In this document: one piece after another, positions 11,099 through 21,910 of the stretch
How the letters are laid out: the number at the start of each line of letters is the position of its first letter
How positions within the stretch are numbered: position 1 is the stretch's first letter
Source: Biomphalaria glabrata
Taxonomy: Eukaryota; Mollusca; Gastropoda; Planorbidae
DNA length: 64,000 bases
Reading direction: 5' to 3'
Assembly (NCBI RefSeq): GCF_947242115.1
Contig: NC_074716.1
Span: 5,868,001-5,932,000, forward strand
Position numbers and translations under genes: made by a program
Notes under the pieces: model-generated
What the model was told of the DNA's origin: nothing
Seen by the model: only the letters and a program-made list of their open reading frames with translations
Database searches by the model: none

Positions 11099-11250
11099 AA
11101 TAAATTAAAATCCAAGTCTCTTGGCAGAGATTCGAACTCGATAACTCTCGGTTCTTGTACAAAAGAGGCAACTTCTTGATATACAACTGCGATCACAGCT
11201 GCGGTCACAGGAAACCAAGCGATTTACCACTCAGCTTCAATGCCCAATCA
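11099..11250 (-). mobile_element. SINE family 1 head with a 58-bp insertion
   Basis: The SINE portion reads AATCCAAGTCTC, GCAGAGATTCGAACTCG, CTCGGTTC, then is interrupted at about 11154-11211 and resumes GAAACCAAGCGATTTACC. The insert is a copy of sequence at 10598-10659 (start TTGTACAAAAGAGGCAAC, end GCTGCGGTCACAG). Confidence 0.75.
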
Positions 11251-12040
11251 GACCCACTTCATTCGTTTTATTAGCGCGTCGCTCTATCAGCTTAGATAGC
11301 TAGCCAAATTATTATGAGCGAAATTTTAGCTTTAGCAATGCTTCAATTTTTTTACATGAGTTTTAACTTGGACACTTTGACTCACCCTCCGCCGAATCTG
11401 AAGAGAGTGTGGGCTTGAAATAGGATTTGAAAGCAGACGTCAACACAAACACGTTCCGTAAAATAAAACTAGATGGGCGTTTTTCATAAACTGAGTATTT
11501 GGTGCGACCAAGGTGTAAAAAAAACAACGGAATTATTTCAACACTTTCTGTATTGCTTTCATGAAGAATTGTCGAGGGCCCGTGGTCCGTGCACTGTTCA
11601 GGACATTGCATCATTTCTCTATTTATAAAAATACTAGCCGGATATTACCCGGACCTTAGTTTGGGGTATAACTAATCTAATCTTTACGTCAATCTTGAAG
11701 AACTTTCCTTTCCATTTTGTTGTCTTTCTCCACGAAAATTAAAGTAGATGGCGAAAATAAAATACTGTCAAAACGGGATTACCCGATTTTTTTCAAATGT
11801 TTCGTTCTTTTAATAGAAATAAATTTAGCTAAAAAATTATATTTTCTGGAGACTCCTTGGTTGTGGATGGAACATTAAACATACACTACGGTTTCCACCA
11901 TGCTCTAAGGAATATTATGCCAAGTTTAATCAAGATTGATCAAACGGTTTTTATTTTTATGTACATACCTATCTACATATATTTCTACATACATATACCT
12001 TACTTTCTACTTTATATATTCGATTAGACCTGATCTTTAT
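11251..12040. repeat. Dispersed repeat ending in a TACATA-rich tract
   Basis: The words ACATTAAACATACACTACGGT and CTTACTTTCTACTTTATATATT also appear, diverged, at 45010-45530 and 63845 onward. Starts of the family are not clear. The segment TACTAGCCGGATATTACCCGG near 11632 belongs to the same block. No gene is supported. Confidence 0.5.
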
Positions 12041-12044
12041 TTTA

Positions 12045-13212
12045 GAATAGTCTGTAGGGTAACGATCAGTTTCTTAGACTTTAATAAAGCGTTTGATAGT
12101 GTCCACCGAGAATCACTATGGAAAATAGCTAGAGAATACGGCATGCCAGAAAAATTCGTCCAGATTCTACGACACCTATACAGTCAATGTAGTTGCTGCA
12201 TTAAAACAGAAAAATGAACCATCGTGTTCTTAAGCATCGAGACAGGTGTGAGACAGGTGTGAGACAGGTGTGAGACAGGGGTGAGACAGGGGTGAGACAG
12301 GGGTGAGACAGGGGTGAGACAGGGGTGAGACAGGTGTGAGACAGGGGTGAGACAGGTGTGAGTCAGGGGGGCATCTTATCTTCCTTCCTCTTCCTCCTAG
12401 CCATCGACTACGTAATGAGGAAAGCAATGAATCAGACTGCCTTCGGAACAAAACCGAATGACGGACTTGGACTTCGCTGACCACGTTGCACTACTCGGGT
12501 CAACAAATAAATGCATACAAGAAATGACGGAGAACCTAGATAGAGGTGCACCCAAAAGTGTTCTCATCAAAAACTTGGATAAGACTAAAATTGTGTGAGT
12601 GGGATATAAAGCGAAAGTGCCCCATCAGACTTGGCGATACCTTGGCTGCACTGTATCAAAAGATGGGGATGCCTGCTATAATGAGGAGAGCGATGAATCA
12701 GATTGCCTTCGGTATTCCATGGCGTGAACAAAAACGAATAGTCTAACGGATTTAAGACAACACTACGCCCTAATCCTAACATCAACATATGCATGTGAGA
12801 CATAGATGTCATCTGCCAAAATGAGAAAAGACTAAATGTGACTGGACAAAAATGGCTATAATGGATTGTAGGAGTCAGTTATAGACATCGGGTCTCAAAC
12901 AAGGAAATTCTATGCGAACTGGGTAGATCATTTAGTGAGGTTGTGGCTGAGCATATCATGAGGTTTTTGGGACATGTTCTGCGACAAAAAATCTATGCAT
13001 ACCAAGATTTGCAATGACATGGAGGCCAATACAAGAAATGCGCATAAATGGACATTCTTGTTTAACTTGGCGCCACACCTTCATGGAGGACCTCAGAGCA
13101 GTGGACATTAGGTGGGAGGTTGCTTCAGACATTGCCAGTGACAGCTCTTTGTGCAGACAGCTTGCCGCCCAAAGACGCGGCAGGATCAAGGTGCTACGTA
13201 ATTGGTTTCATT
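12045..13212 (+). mobile_element. LINE remnant (reverse transcriptase to 3' end)
   Basis: Starts with a reverse transcriptase segment (FLDFNKAFDSVHRESLWKIA, then [11 protein letters not shown]). It is broken by an 11-bp minisatellite and continues with the finger-like end region (TWRPIQEMRING, LTWRHTFMEDLRAVDIRWE). This order is known from invertebrate non-LTR elements. Several frame changes are present, so it is not coding now. The matching copy is at 20095-21528. Confidence 0.82.
12238..12366. repeat. 11-bp minisatellite inside the LINE (about 11 copies)
   Basis: Tandem GAGACAGGTGT / GAGACAGGGGT units. The unit equals the LINE codons for the TGVRQG motif of the reverse transcriptase. The same site has one copy at about 4845 and about 36 copies at 20288-20682. 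Confidence 0.92.
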
Positions 13213-13596
13213 AAAAACCTAAAATGTTCAATCTAGATCTAGTATCTCTGAAATAATAGCGAGGCCTAATGAATTCAAGAATTAGATTTGTAGATAATTG
13301 AACACTTATTGGCTAATTTTCTATTTAGTTCCTGTTTCAATTACAATAACACGTAAGACAAACAATAGAAATATGTTCACAGATCTGCTCCTGATTGTAC
13401 AGCACTGTAGGTGGTCCACAATATCGAAAAATTAATAGAGTAGATGATCATCTACGTTTTTTGTTGAATACACTTTAATTTTTTGTTCTTTATTGCTCTA
13501 CAATATGAATTTCTTATTGCTTTATCACTTTAAACTAAATTTTAAAGTTTTATTTCTGGTTTTCTGAAGGTTGTTTTACTTCTTGGTATATCAAAG
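13213..13596. other. 5' flank of the CTL2 signal exon
   Basis: Resembles the flank before the CTL1 signal exon (shared ACTAAATTTTAAAGTTTTATTTCTGG, split here for length, near 13535-13560). A likely 3' splice site TGGTTTTCTGAAG lies just before GTTGTTTTACTTCTTGG. Confidence 0.5.
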
Positions 13597-14513
13597 ATGA
13601 CTTTCACGGCGCTTGTGTTTCTTTTGCTTGGCACAATGAATGCAATATTGGCTATAGGTAAATACAATAATGTAGAACAGCATAAACTACTTGCTTTATA
13701 TTGAATTAAATTATGGCTTTTATATAGCGCTACTTCCATGCTTATAGCATGCTCGCAGCGCTTTGGTCCAATCTAAGTTGTGGACCAGTGGGGGAGGGGG
13801 GTATCTAGGAGAGGTTTGTCCGCTCAGTAAACACAACTCTGCCCGAGTCGGGTGTCGAACCTCGAGCCCACTTCATAGCCAAGCTAAGTTCAAGCGCACT
13901 TAGCCTCTCGACCACGTTCAGAAGCGTTTGTATATATGTGCATATATTTTCAGGTACAATGTTTTGATTTAAGTAACAAAATAACAAGTTTTCATTGTTA
14001 TTTTTTAAAGGAGAATCTAGTTACTGATTGAAAATATAATTTAATTACTAACACATTTTTTATTATTATTATTATTCAGAAATTAAAGTTAGCGTGGACA
14101 ATTCAAAACTATTTCCTCCAACAGCCTGGAAAAATAAGCTCTATTATGTCTCTAAACTAAGCTTTACCAGTTTCGCCGATGCCAATACTTGGTGTGCACA
14201 GAATGGAGGAGGCTACGCCGCTGAGATCGACAGTACCGAAGAGCTCTGGGTGCTTCAACAGTACGTCCCTAGTACGGAACTGGATAGAATTTACATCGCT
14301 GGCACCGACGCTAAGAAAAAAGGAGAATGGCTAACTCAAAGAAAACAATCGGTCTTACATGTTTTTGACTGGTCCGACGGAGAGCCAAACAATACCGGGG
14401 GACAAGAGGCGTGTCTAGAATTGTATGGGAACTTGCAGGGCAGAATGAATGACTGTCCCTGTGATAAGCTGACAGTGCTCCGCCCTGTCCTCTGCGAAGT
14501 CGATTTGTTTTAG
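13597..14513 (+). CDS. CTL2: secreted C-type lectin-like protein
   Basis: Coding exons 13597-13657 and 14080-14513 are joined in phase 1 (donor GTAAAT, acceptor ATTATTATTCAG) to give 164 residues. The signal peptide is MTFTALVFLLLGTMNAILAI. The lectin domain is CTL1-like, with EPN at 122-124, MND at 143-145, the four canonical cysteines and the extra C146. Compared with CTL1 it differs at about nine domain residues, all before position 102 (for example A29S, T33P, R38K, P47L, A50T, S86T, K87E, Q99K, E101K). The second half and the 3' flank are almost identical at DNA level. AATAAA at 14545-14550. A family 2 SINE lies in the intron. Probably functional; its promoter is uncertain. Confidence 0.87.
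13715..13925 (-). mobile_element. tRNA-derived SINE, family 2, in the CTL2 intron
   Basis: On the minus strand it has the head GTGGTCGAGAGGCTAAGTGC, the B box GGTTCGACACC and the tail AGCGCTATATAAAAGC. It is also present at the same intron position in CTL3 (22029-22239) and elsewhere at 43563-43800 (plus strand), but absent from CTL1. Confidence 0.85.
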
Positions 14514-15071
14514 TTTCTAAAGGCGAACATTGCATTGAAAAAATAATAAACATTAAGATTTTTAAAAAGTAATGTGGCTTTTATTTTTTCTTTCCCAAGT
14601 ATTTTATAAAATAAATTAATACAAGAGTTTAAATTAGGAAATTAACTTAAAGAAGAATTACAGAAATAAGATTCCGATTGAAGCATTTCTTTCCACACAG
14701 AAATCAGCCACTCATTAGACAAACAAATGAAGTTGAAGACTACGGCTAGGACTTGTAGAAAGATATATAGTGAATAGACTGCTAATTAAAACGACGGATA
14801 GGCTAAAGATTAATTATAGAATGAATATATGTACCACCTAAATTATTGTGAGAGATGTCAGAGGTACATAGATAGACTGTCTAAAGAATTTCTGGATATG
14901 TCTAGCTGGATTCTCATGTGCGACAGTCCTCCCTTATCCTAGCCAACCTGACTCAAGATATGCCAGGAATTTTTGAGGGCTTTAATTTAGTTAAAATAAC
15001 AAAAAAAAAAAGAATCGTCTTTAAATAATTCTCAAGGTTGTTGTCTGGAGCCTATAATAAAAAAAAACAAG

Positions 15072-15922
15072 GTTACAAAGACAGTTTGTGTGGAAACACA
15101 AACTCAAAATCGGCCCCCGAAGTGGTCCACCCAGGCAGGCTTCAATATTTTCAGAAAGAACATCCGAATGAAATTCTATCAAAGACAAATGAGAGATAAG
15201 AATGGAGAAAGAAGGTTGACAGATCTTGTGTAATGCCCCAACGGTCCAGCAGTTCCCCTTTCAGACCTTGTGGTCTATAGGGCAGATGATGTTAAGTTCA
15301 TCTGTGTTTGTGGCCTACGGTTAACGAGGGTCTGATGTAGCCAGCACAACGACCAACCGCCTTTACGTTTCCCCAACTGTCAGGTACCCATTAGAGCTGG
15401 GTGGACTCAGAGGCGCCCAAGGATTCCGAAGTTGAGAATCCCAGTCTTCACCAGGATTCGAAACCGGGACTCCCGGTTCGGAAGCCAAGCGCTTTACCGC
15501 TCAGCCACCGCGCCTCCCCTGGCCAACCTGAAGTGTTATAATTGATGTAATTGTTTTGGAAAGGCTTAATCACTTGCTAGAGTCCTCAAATTAAAATTTT
15601 CACAAAATTGCAATTTATTAGATTGCTATTCGTTTTAAATTAGGTCTAACTTATAATGTATACTAAATAGCTTTTTCTCTTTAAAAAAATGCTTGCATCA
15701 GTGATTTGAAAAATTCGATTTTACGCTTTCAGAAAAAAAAAGTAGCCCTTGCATCAAAACTTTGAATGGTCTAAGATATTGTGATGTCGGATTTTCACTA
15801 TCTTTTCTAGTTTACGAGATCTAAACGGGACGGACGGACAGACGGACAGACATTTCACACAAAACTAATAGCGTCTTTTCCCCTTTCGGAGGCCGCTAAA
15901 AGCGAGGGTTAGGAATAGCTGT
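15072..15922 (-). mobile_element. Composite repeat carrying a SINE (copy 2)
   Basis: Tandem-unit counterpart of 7055-7905, with over 95 percent of bases alike by eye. The SINE is at 15264-15533. Confidence 0.7.
15264..15533 (-). mobile_element. tRNA-derived SINE, family 1
   Basis: Near-identical to the copy at 7247-7516, including the B box near 15465-15477 and the tRNA-like head at the right end. Confidence 0.88.
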
Positions 15923-16455
15923 ACACCTCTTTTTTTGTAAATCAATTCAGAAATTATCATCTCAAGAAGAGACCGTAAATAGTTTTCCACAGCCCCAGGC
16001 CTCAAAAATTTATTTGATATTGTTTACATCATGAATACTGTAAACATTCTCTTATCCGGTACTTCAGTTTTTACTTCAATTATGAATTTTAAACAACAAG
16101 AAACTTAGTCTAGATAATATGATGATATTTTATGGTTATACACACCATAAAGGATACTCTATAACAAAGGTTGTTAACTCTAACCAGAGAATATAATATG
16201 TCAATGATGTAACTTAACAATAAGTACCAGGTGGCAGAGCCTCCCTCGGTTAAATGTTAAATAATTTCTAAAGGAACTTAAGGAAGGATATTTACCCGAA
16301 GTCGTTTTGGGAATATTTTTGTTATTACGAAAATGAACGATCGGATAAAGACTACTAATCTAAGAGTTGCTTTAGTGTTCTGTTAGTTCCAAATGTAATT
16401 GTACTTGACGATTTAATATAAAGTCTCTTAAGTCCTCCTACAGTCTAGACTAGTC
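15923..16455. other. Unassigned spacer
   Basis: Counterpart of 7906-8440, with a small local insertion (AAAGGATACTCTATAAC near 16148). No gene. Confidence 0.4.
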
Positions 16456-16456
16456 T

Positions 16457-16985
16457 AAACTGTCCATGCCGGCGCTCGCAAGGACATCGCTGTTTGCAGT
16501 GCGGTCTTGCCACCGTATGTCCATGATGGAGCGCAATCATCTTTGCTGAAAGTGTTCAAGTAGTATTAGTTGCTTTCTGTATAGTAACCCATGTCTTGCC
16601 TCCAGTCTGCGTTATTCAGAAGTGGCATTACTAGTAGGGTTCTAATTATTCTAATGATATCTTCTCCTTGGCTATCATCGCTGTTTACATCCTCGCTGTA
16701 GAGTATGCACGCCTAGATTTATATTAATAATAATAATAATAATTAAATAATAATAGCAATGTCTTCAATTCCAAAGATTAAGAATGAATAGAGGCTAGTA
16801 GAGCATTTCACATGACTACGCAAACCCAGTTGCGACCTGCTTTTTTTTTCACAGCTCATGCAGACAAAGTCGTTGTCCACTGGGGGTGTATTTAAGTTTG
16901 CTTTCCGTCTTCTATGTCTGTCTTCAATAAAGGATTTCCTTTGGGTCTCAAGTGTGTCTTTGCAGAACATCACATATATTTCTCT
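16457..16985 (-). mobile_element. LINE 3' fragment, minus strand
   Basis: The minus-strand frame at 16743-16973 contains RKSFIEDRHRRRKANLN, then CMSCEKKSRSQLGLRSHVKC. Paired cysteines before SQLGL..H are usual at the C-terminus of RTE-like LINE ORFs. 5'-truncated, (ATT)n at 16727-16755. Confidence 0.6.
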
Positions 16986-17345
16986 TGTATGTTATTAGTG
17001 TGTATTAAAGTCTCTTAATAATTTTTTCACTTTCTTGTCCTGTCAACACAAATGGAGTTGTAAATTAAACATCAGTGTTGTTATTACACCATATTTGATA
17101 ACATAATATTTATAATTTAGAAATTAGTATAACCTTCGAGCCCAAGAAATATAAAAATAGTTATAATTTCATTTATCACGATTATATCAAACTTGTATAA
17201 AAAAAACATCAACAGTTAATTAGCATGTTTAGATGCAAAACAATAAATAAACCAATAGTTAATTAGAGTGTATAGATTCTCTGCTCGTCACATAATTAAA
17301 GAAGACCTTAAATTAATTGCTTTAAACGCAAAGTAAGTAGTAATG
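16986..17345. other. Unassigned AT-rich spacer
   Basis: Counterpart of 8966-9310. Nothing recognised. Confidence 0.4.
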
Positions 17346-17350
17346 TCCAC

Positions 17351-17564
17351 AGTGGCGTAGCAAAGGTGGGGGGAGGAGGGGAGAATTTGAAAATCCCCCC
17401 GGGATCCCCCAGGGAACCCTTTTGAAGGGGTCCCCCAAATTAGTGGGTATTTTTTACATTAAATATAAAATTTTACGCAAAATCTAGTTGCTCTTAAAGA
17501 GGTCAAGACCCCCCCCCCCCCCATCCCCTAATGATGAACATTTCCTATCTACGCCCCTGACAGT
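17351..17564. mobile_element. MITE-like element with GGCGTAGC ends (copy 2)
   Basis: Counterpart of 9316-9526. Starts CAGTGGCGTAGC and ends CTACGCCCCTG. Confidence 0.55.
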
Positions 17565-18400
17565 CCCCTTTCAGACCTTGCGAACAAGCATGTGTACTGA
17601 TTGGTTCTAGCACGACTGCTTCTCATATTAATTTTACTAGTGACACCCAAACTTGATATCACACAATTTATATTTATTTATATTCACCCTGGCCTTCAGT
17701 TTGAGGCAATGGTAGGTGCGATGTGCGCTCCCCAAGCGGAGTCAGCGATGTAGCCTCATTTCCAAGCGTTTTTCTACATTCTTAGCTTTCGAATTTTATT
17801 TTTTTTTTTCAACTTATTTGTCTTCTAGTCAGAAAATAACGGGTAAATGAAGCTGAAGTCAGAAGCAATGGTATGGCCCGATACTAGTGTATCGAAATGA
17901 GAGACATTAGAAACCCTTTAATTTATATATTTGTAACAAGCTGGATCATTGTAAAAGTTCTCTTACTGTGTAACACGACGCGAAGTAGCGGGCCCGTTTC
18001 GTTCTCGTAAAGACCTTTTCAAGATAGAATTGTAGCTATGTCAAGTTTGACAGTTCCGGCGTAAGAAAAAAGAGAAGACTCTACAATGCAATGATGTGAA
18101 GACATATCGAAATGTCTACAAAAAAAAACAAAACTTTTTAATAAAACGTCCTGATCCACTAAGATAAAAATACGTCACGTAATTTAAATTAAAAAAAAAA
18201 ACATTATAGAAATCAATAATAAAGTATTTTAGCTCAATCAAAACTATTGATGTATAATTACAGAAAAAATACAATATCTTTTGTGCTTGAATTAAAAAAA
18301 AACAACAACATCTGAGGCCGCCCCCTTCCTTTTCTCAATTTCCCTTTTCACATCGCAACACAAAGTTTTGAGAAACTCTGCAGTAATGTAAGTTACGCAA
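17565..18400. other. Unassigned spacer
   Basis: Counterpart of 9527-10360. No gene supported. Confidence 0.4.
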
Positions 18401-18405
18401 CCTAC

Positions 18406-18487
18406 TATATAAGCGAAAAGTTAGTCTCAATTGCATTACCTACCTTTGATTTCTGCATTTGACGCAACATATCTATTCATTATTAAG
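18406..18487 (+). promoter_or_regulatory. Candidate TATA promoter and 5' exon for CTL3
   Basis: Same TATATAAG, initiator and GTAATG donor arrangement as at 10364, placed 3.4 kb upstream of the CTL3 signal exon. Its presence follows from the tandem duplication, so it is not independent evidence of function. Confidence 0.33.
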
Positions 18488-19142
18488 GTAATGAATTCTC
18501 TTTCCTAGACGAGCATATATTTTGTAATTGGAAAAATACTCGCATGGTTATACATGTAATGACTTTCTATTATGCAACTGTTAATGTTTTTTTTTAAAGT
18601 TCACAAATTGTCGGCATTTTACGTCTCGAGAGACGACCTTTTTTTCTTTAGCAAATTCTTGATACACAACTGCTATCACAGCTGTGGTCACAGGTTGGGC
18701 ATCCCTAATCACCAGGTGATGCTGCACTTTCACCTTTCCTTTTACTTCTGGTGTGAATGCCATCTGCAACCCGGGACCTTTCCTTTATACTTGCTTTCCA
18801 TGGGGATCTATCCAGTACCTCCTTTTTTCCAACTGATATTGTCGATTTTGAAGAGCATTTCGCACTAGCATACAGCAGTATACTTTAATAGTGGGCGACC
18901 TGCAGTTCTCCTGACTTCAATTAGTTGTCTTCTGTCAGTAGGCCTATGTTTTATAGGAGTCGACCTTCAACTTTTGTCCTTGCTAAAACGTTAAAAACTC
19001 ATTATAGAAAATTGGTTCATCTGTATTTTTATTAAAATAAAACAATTTAATTTTATATAGTTGTACAAAATCATACTTCTATCTTACACTACATTTAATT
19101 TTCTAGCTAAAACGTTAGAAAAATATAATTCGGGAGTGCTAA

Positions 19143-19290
19143 AAATTAATAAATTCAAATCCAAGTCTCTTGGCAGAGATTCGAACTCGATAACTCTCGG
19201 TTCTTGTACAAAAGAGGCAACTTCTTGATATACAACTGCGATCACAGCTGCGGTCACAGGAAACCAAGCGATTTACCACTCAGCTTCAAT
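19143..19290 (-). mobile_element. SINE family 1 head with a 58-bp insertion (copy 2)
   Basis: Counterpart of 11099-11250. The insert at about 19200-19258 matches the first unit's donor at 10598-10659 exactly, but matches the local donor region near 18640-18695 less well. Confidence 0.72.
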
Positions 19291-20090
19291 GCCCAATCAG
19301 ACCCACTTCATTCGTTTTATTAGCGCGTCGCTCTATCAGCTTAGATAGCTAGCCAAATTATTATGAGCGAAATTTTAGCTTTAGCAATGCTTCAATTTTT
19401 TTACATGAGTTTTAACTTGGACACTTTGACTCACCCTCCGCCGAATCTGAAGAGAGTGTGGGCTTGAAATAGGATTTGAAAGCAGACGTCAACACAAACA
19501 CGTTCCGTAAAATAAAACTAGATGGGCGTTTTTCATAAACTGAGTATTTGGTGCGACCAAGGTGTAAAAAAAAAAAACGGAATTATTTCAACACTTTCTG
19601 TATTGCTTTCATGAAGAATTGTCGAGGGCCCGTGGTCCGTGCACTGTTCAGGACATTGCATCATTTCTCTATTTATAAAAATACTAGCCGGATATTACCC
19701 GGACCTTAGTTTGGGGTATAACTAATCTAATCTTTATGTCAATCTTGAAGAACTTTCCTTTCCATTTTGTTGTCTTTCTCCACGAAAATTAAAGTAGATG
19801 GCGAAAATAAAATACTGTCAAAACGGGATTACCCGATTTTTTTCAAATGTTTCGTTCTTTAATAGAAATAAATTTAGCTAAAAGTTTATATTTTCTGGAG
19901 ACTCCTTGGTTGTGGATGGAACATTAAACATACACTACGGTTTCCACCATGCTCTAAGGAATATTGTGCCAAGTTTAATCAAGATTGATCAAACGGTTTT
20001 TATTTTTATGTACATACCTATCTACATATATATCTACATACATATACCTTACTTTCTACTTTATATATTAGATTAGACCTGATCTTTATT
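19291..20090. repeat. Dispersed repeat ending in a TACATA-rich tract (copy 2)
   Basis: Counterpart of 11251-12040. No gene. Confidence 0.5.
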
Positions 20091-20094
20091 TTAG

Positions 20095-21528
20095 AATAGT
20101 CTGTAGGGTAACGATCAGTTTCGTAGACTTTAATAAAGCGTTTGATAGTGTCCACCGAGAATCACTATGGAAAATAGTTAGAGAATACGGCATGCCAGAA
20201 AAATTCGTCCAGATTCTACGACACCTATACAGTCAATCTAGTTGCTGCATTAAAACAGAAAAATGAACCATCGTGTTCTTAAGCATCGAGACAGGGGTGA
20301 GACAGGTGTGAGACAGGGGTGAGACAGGGGTGAGACAGGTGTGAGACAGGTGTGAGACAGGTGTGAGACAGGTGTGAGACAGGTGTGAGACAGGTGTGAG
20401 ACAGGTGTGAGACAGGGGTGAGACAGGTGTGAGACAGGTGTGAGACAGATGTGAGACAGGGGTGAGACAGGGGTGAGACAGGGGTGAGACAGGTGTGAGA
20501 CAGGGGTGAGACAGGTGTGAGACAGGGGTGAGACAGGTGTGAGACAGGGGTGAGACAGGGGTGAGACAGGGGTGAGACAGGTGTGAGACAGGGGTGAGAC
20601 AGGTGTGAGACAGGTGTGAGACAGGTGTGAGACAGGGGTGAGACAGGTGTGAGACAGGTGTGAGATAGGTGTGAGACAGGGGGGCATCTTATCTTCCTTC
20701 CTCTTCCTCCTAGCCATCGACTACGTAATGAGGAAAGCAATGAATCAGACTGCCTTCGGAACAAAACCGAATGACGGACTTGGACTTCGCTGACCACGTT
20801 GCACTACTCGGGTCAACAAATAAATGCATACAAGAAATGACGGAGAACCTAGATAGAGGTGCACCCAAAAGTGTTCTCATCAAAAACTTGGATAAGACAA
20901 AAATTGTGTGAGTGGGATATAAAGCGAAAGTGCCCCATCAGACTTGGCGATACCTTGGCTGCACCGTAACAAAAGATGGGGATGCCTGCTATAATGAGGA
21001 GAGCAATGAATCAGATTGCCATCGGTATTCCATGGCGTGAACAAAACCGAATAGTCTAACGGATTTAAGACAACAATACGCCCTAATCCTAACATCAACA
21101 TATGCATGTGAGACATAGATGTCATCTGCCAAAAATGAGAAAAGACTAAATGTGACTGGACAAAAATGGCTATAATGGATTGTAGGAGTCAGTTATAGAC
21201 ATCGGGTCTCAAACAAGGAAATTCTATGCGAACTGGGTAGAACATTTAGTGAGGTTGTGGCTGAGCATATCATGAGGTTTTTGGGACATGTTCTGCGACA
21301 AAAAATCTATGCATACCAAGATTTGCGATGGCATGGAGGCCAATACAAGAAATGCGCATACATGGACATCCTTGTTTAACTTGGCGCCACACCTTCATGG
21401 AGGACCTTAGAGCAGTGGACATTAGGTGGGAGGTTGCTTCAGTCATTGCCAGTGACAGCTCTTTGTGCAGACAGCTTGCCGCCCAAAGACGCGGCAGGAT
21501 CAAGGTGCTACGTAATTGGTTTCATTAA
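20095..21528 (+). mobile_element. LINE remnant (reverse transcriptase to 3' end), copy 2
   Basis: Same element as 12045-13212: KAFDSVHRESLWKIVREYGM-type reverse transcriptase at the left, and MAWRPIQEMRIHGHPCLTWR and FMEDLRAVDIRWEVAS at the right. It is interrupted by a long 11-bp array and not translatable as one frame. Confidence 0.82.
20288..20682. repeat. 11-bp minisatellite inside the LINE (about 36 copies)
   Basis: GAGACAGGTGT and GAGACAGGGGT variants in mixed order. The opposite strand gives long open frames of the type [11 protein letters not shown] in several frames, which are an effect of the repeat. Paralogous array at 12238-12366 has about 11 copies. Confidence 0.95.
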
Positions 21529-21910
21529 AAACCTAAAATGTTCAATCTAGATCTAGTATCTCTGAAATAATAGCGAGGCCTAATGAATTCAAGAATTAGA
21601 TTTGTAGATAATTGAACACTTATTGGCTCATTTTCTATTTAGTTCCTGTTTCAATTGTAATAACACGCAAGACAAACAATAGAAATATGTTCACAGATCT
21701 GCTCCTGATTGTACAGCACTGTAGGTGGTCCACAATATCGAAAAATTAATAGAGTAGATGATCATCTACGTTTTTTGTTGAATACACTTTAATTTTTTGT
21801 TCTTTACTATCCTACGATATGCATTTCTTATTGCTTTATCACTTTAAACTAAATTTTAAAGTTTTATTTCTGGTTTTCTGAAGGTTGTTTTACTTCTTGG
21901 TATATCAAAG
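21529..21910. other. 5' flank of the CTL3 signal exon
   Basis: Nearly identical to 13213-13596, with the same putative 3' splice site before the signal exon. Confidence 0.5.

Larger units (their letters stand above)
6300..14316. repeat. Tandem duplication, unit 1 (8,017 bp spacing)
   Basis: Sequence from the middle of the CTL1 domain exon to the middle of the CTL2 domain exon recurs after CTL2. Matching points lie 8,017 bp apart up to the minisatellite near 12240 and 8,314 bp apart after it; the difference is largely the array length. The unit carries, in order, a SINE-bearing composite repeat, a LINE piece, a MITE, a TATA-like site, SINE and LINE remnants and a lectin gene. Confidence 0.85.

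Noticed and set aside
20250-20797. Minus-strand open frames of 155-172 codons ([11 protein letters not shown] repeats)
   Set aside because: They are readings of the 11-bp minisatellite in several frames at once, inside a LINE; no start context or conservation beyond the array.
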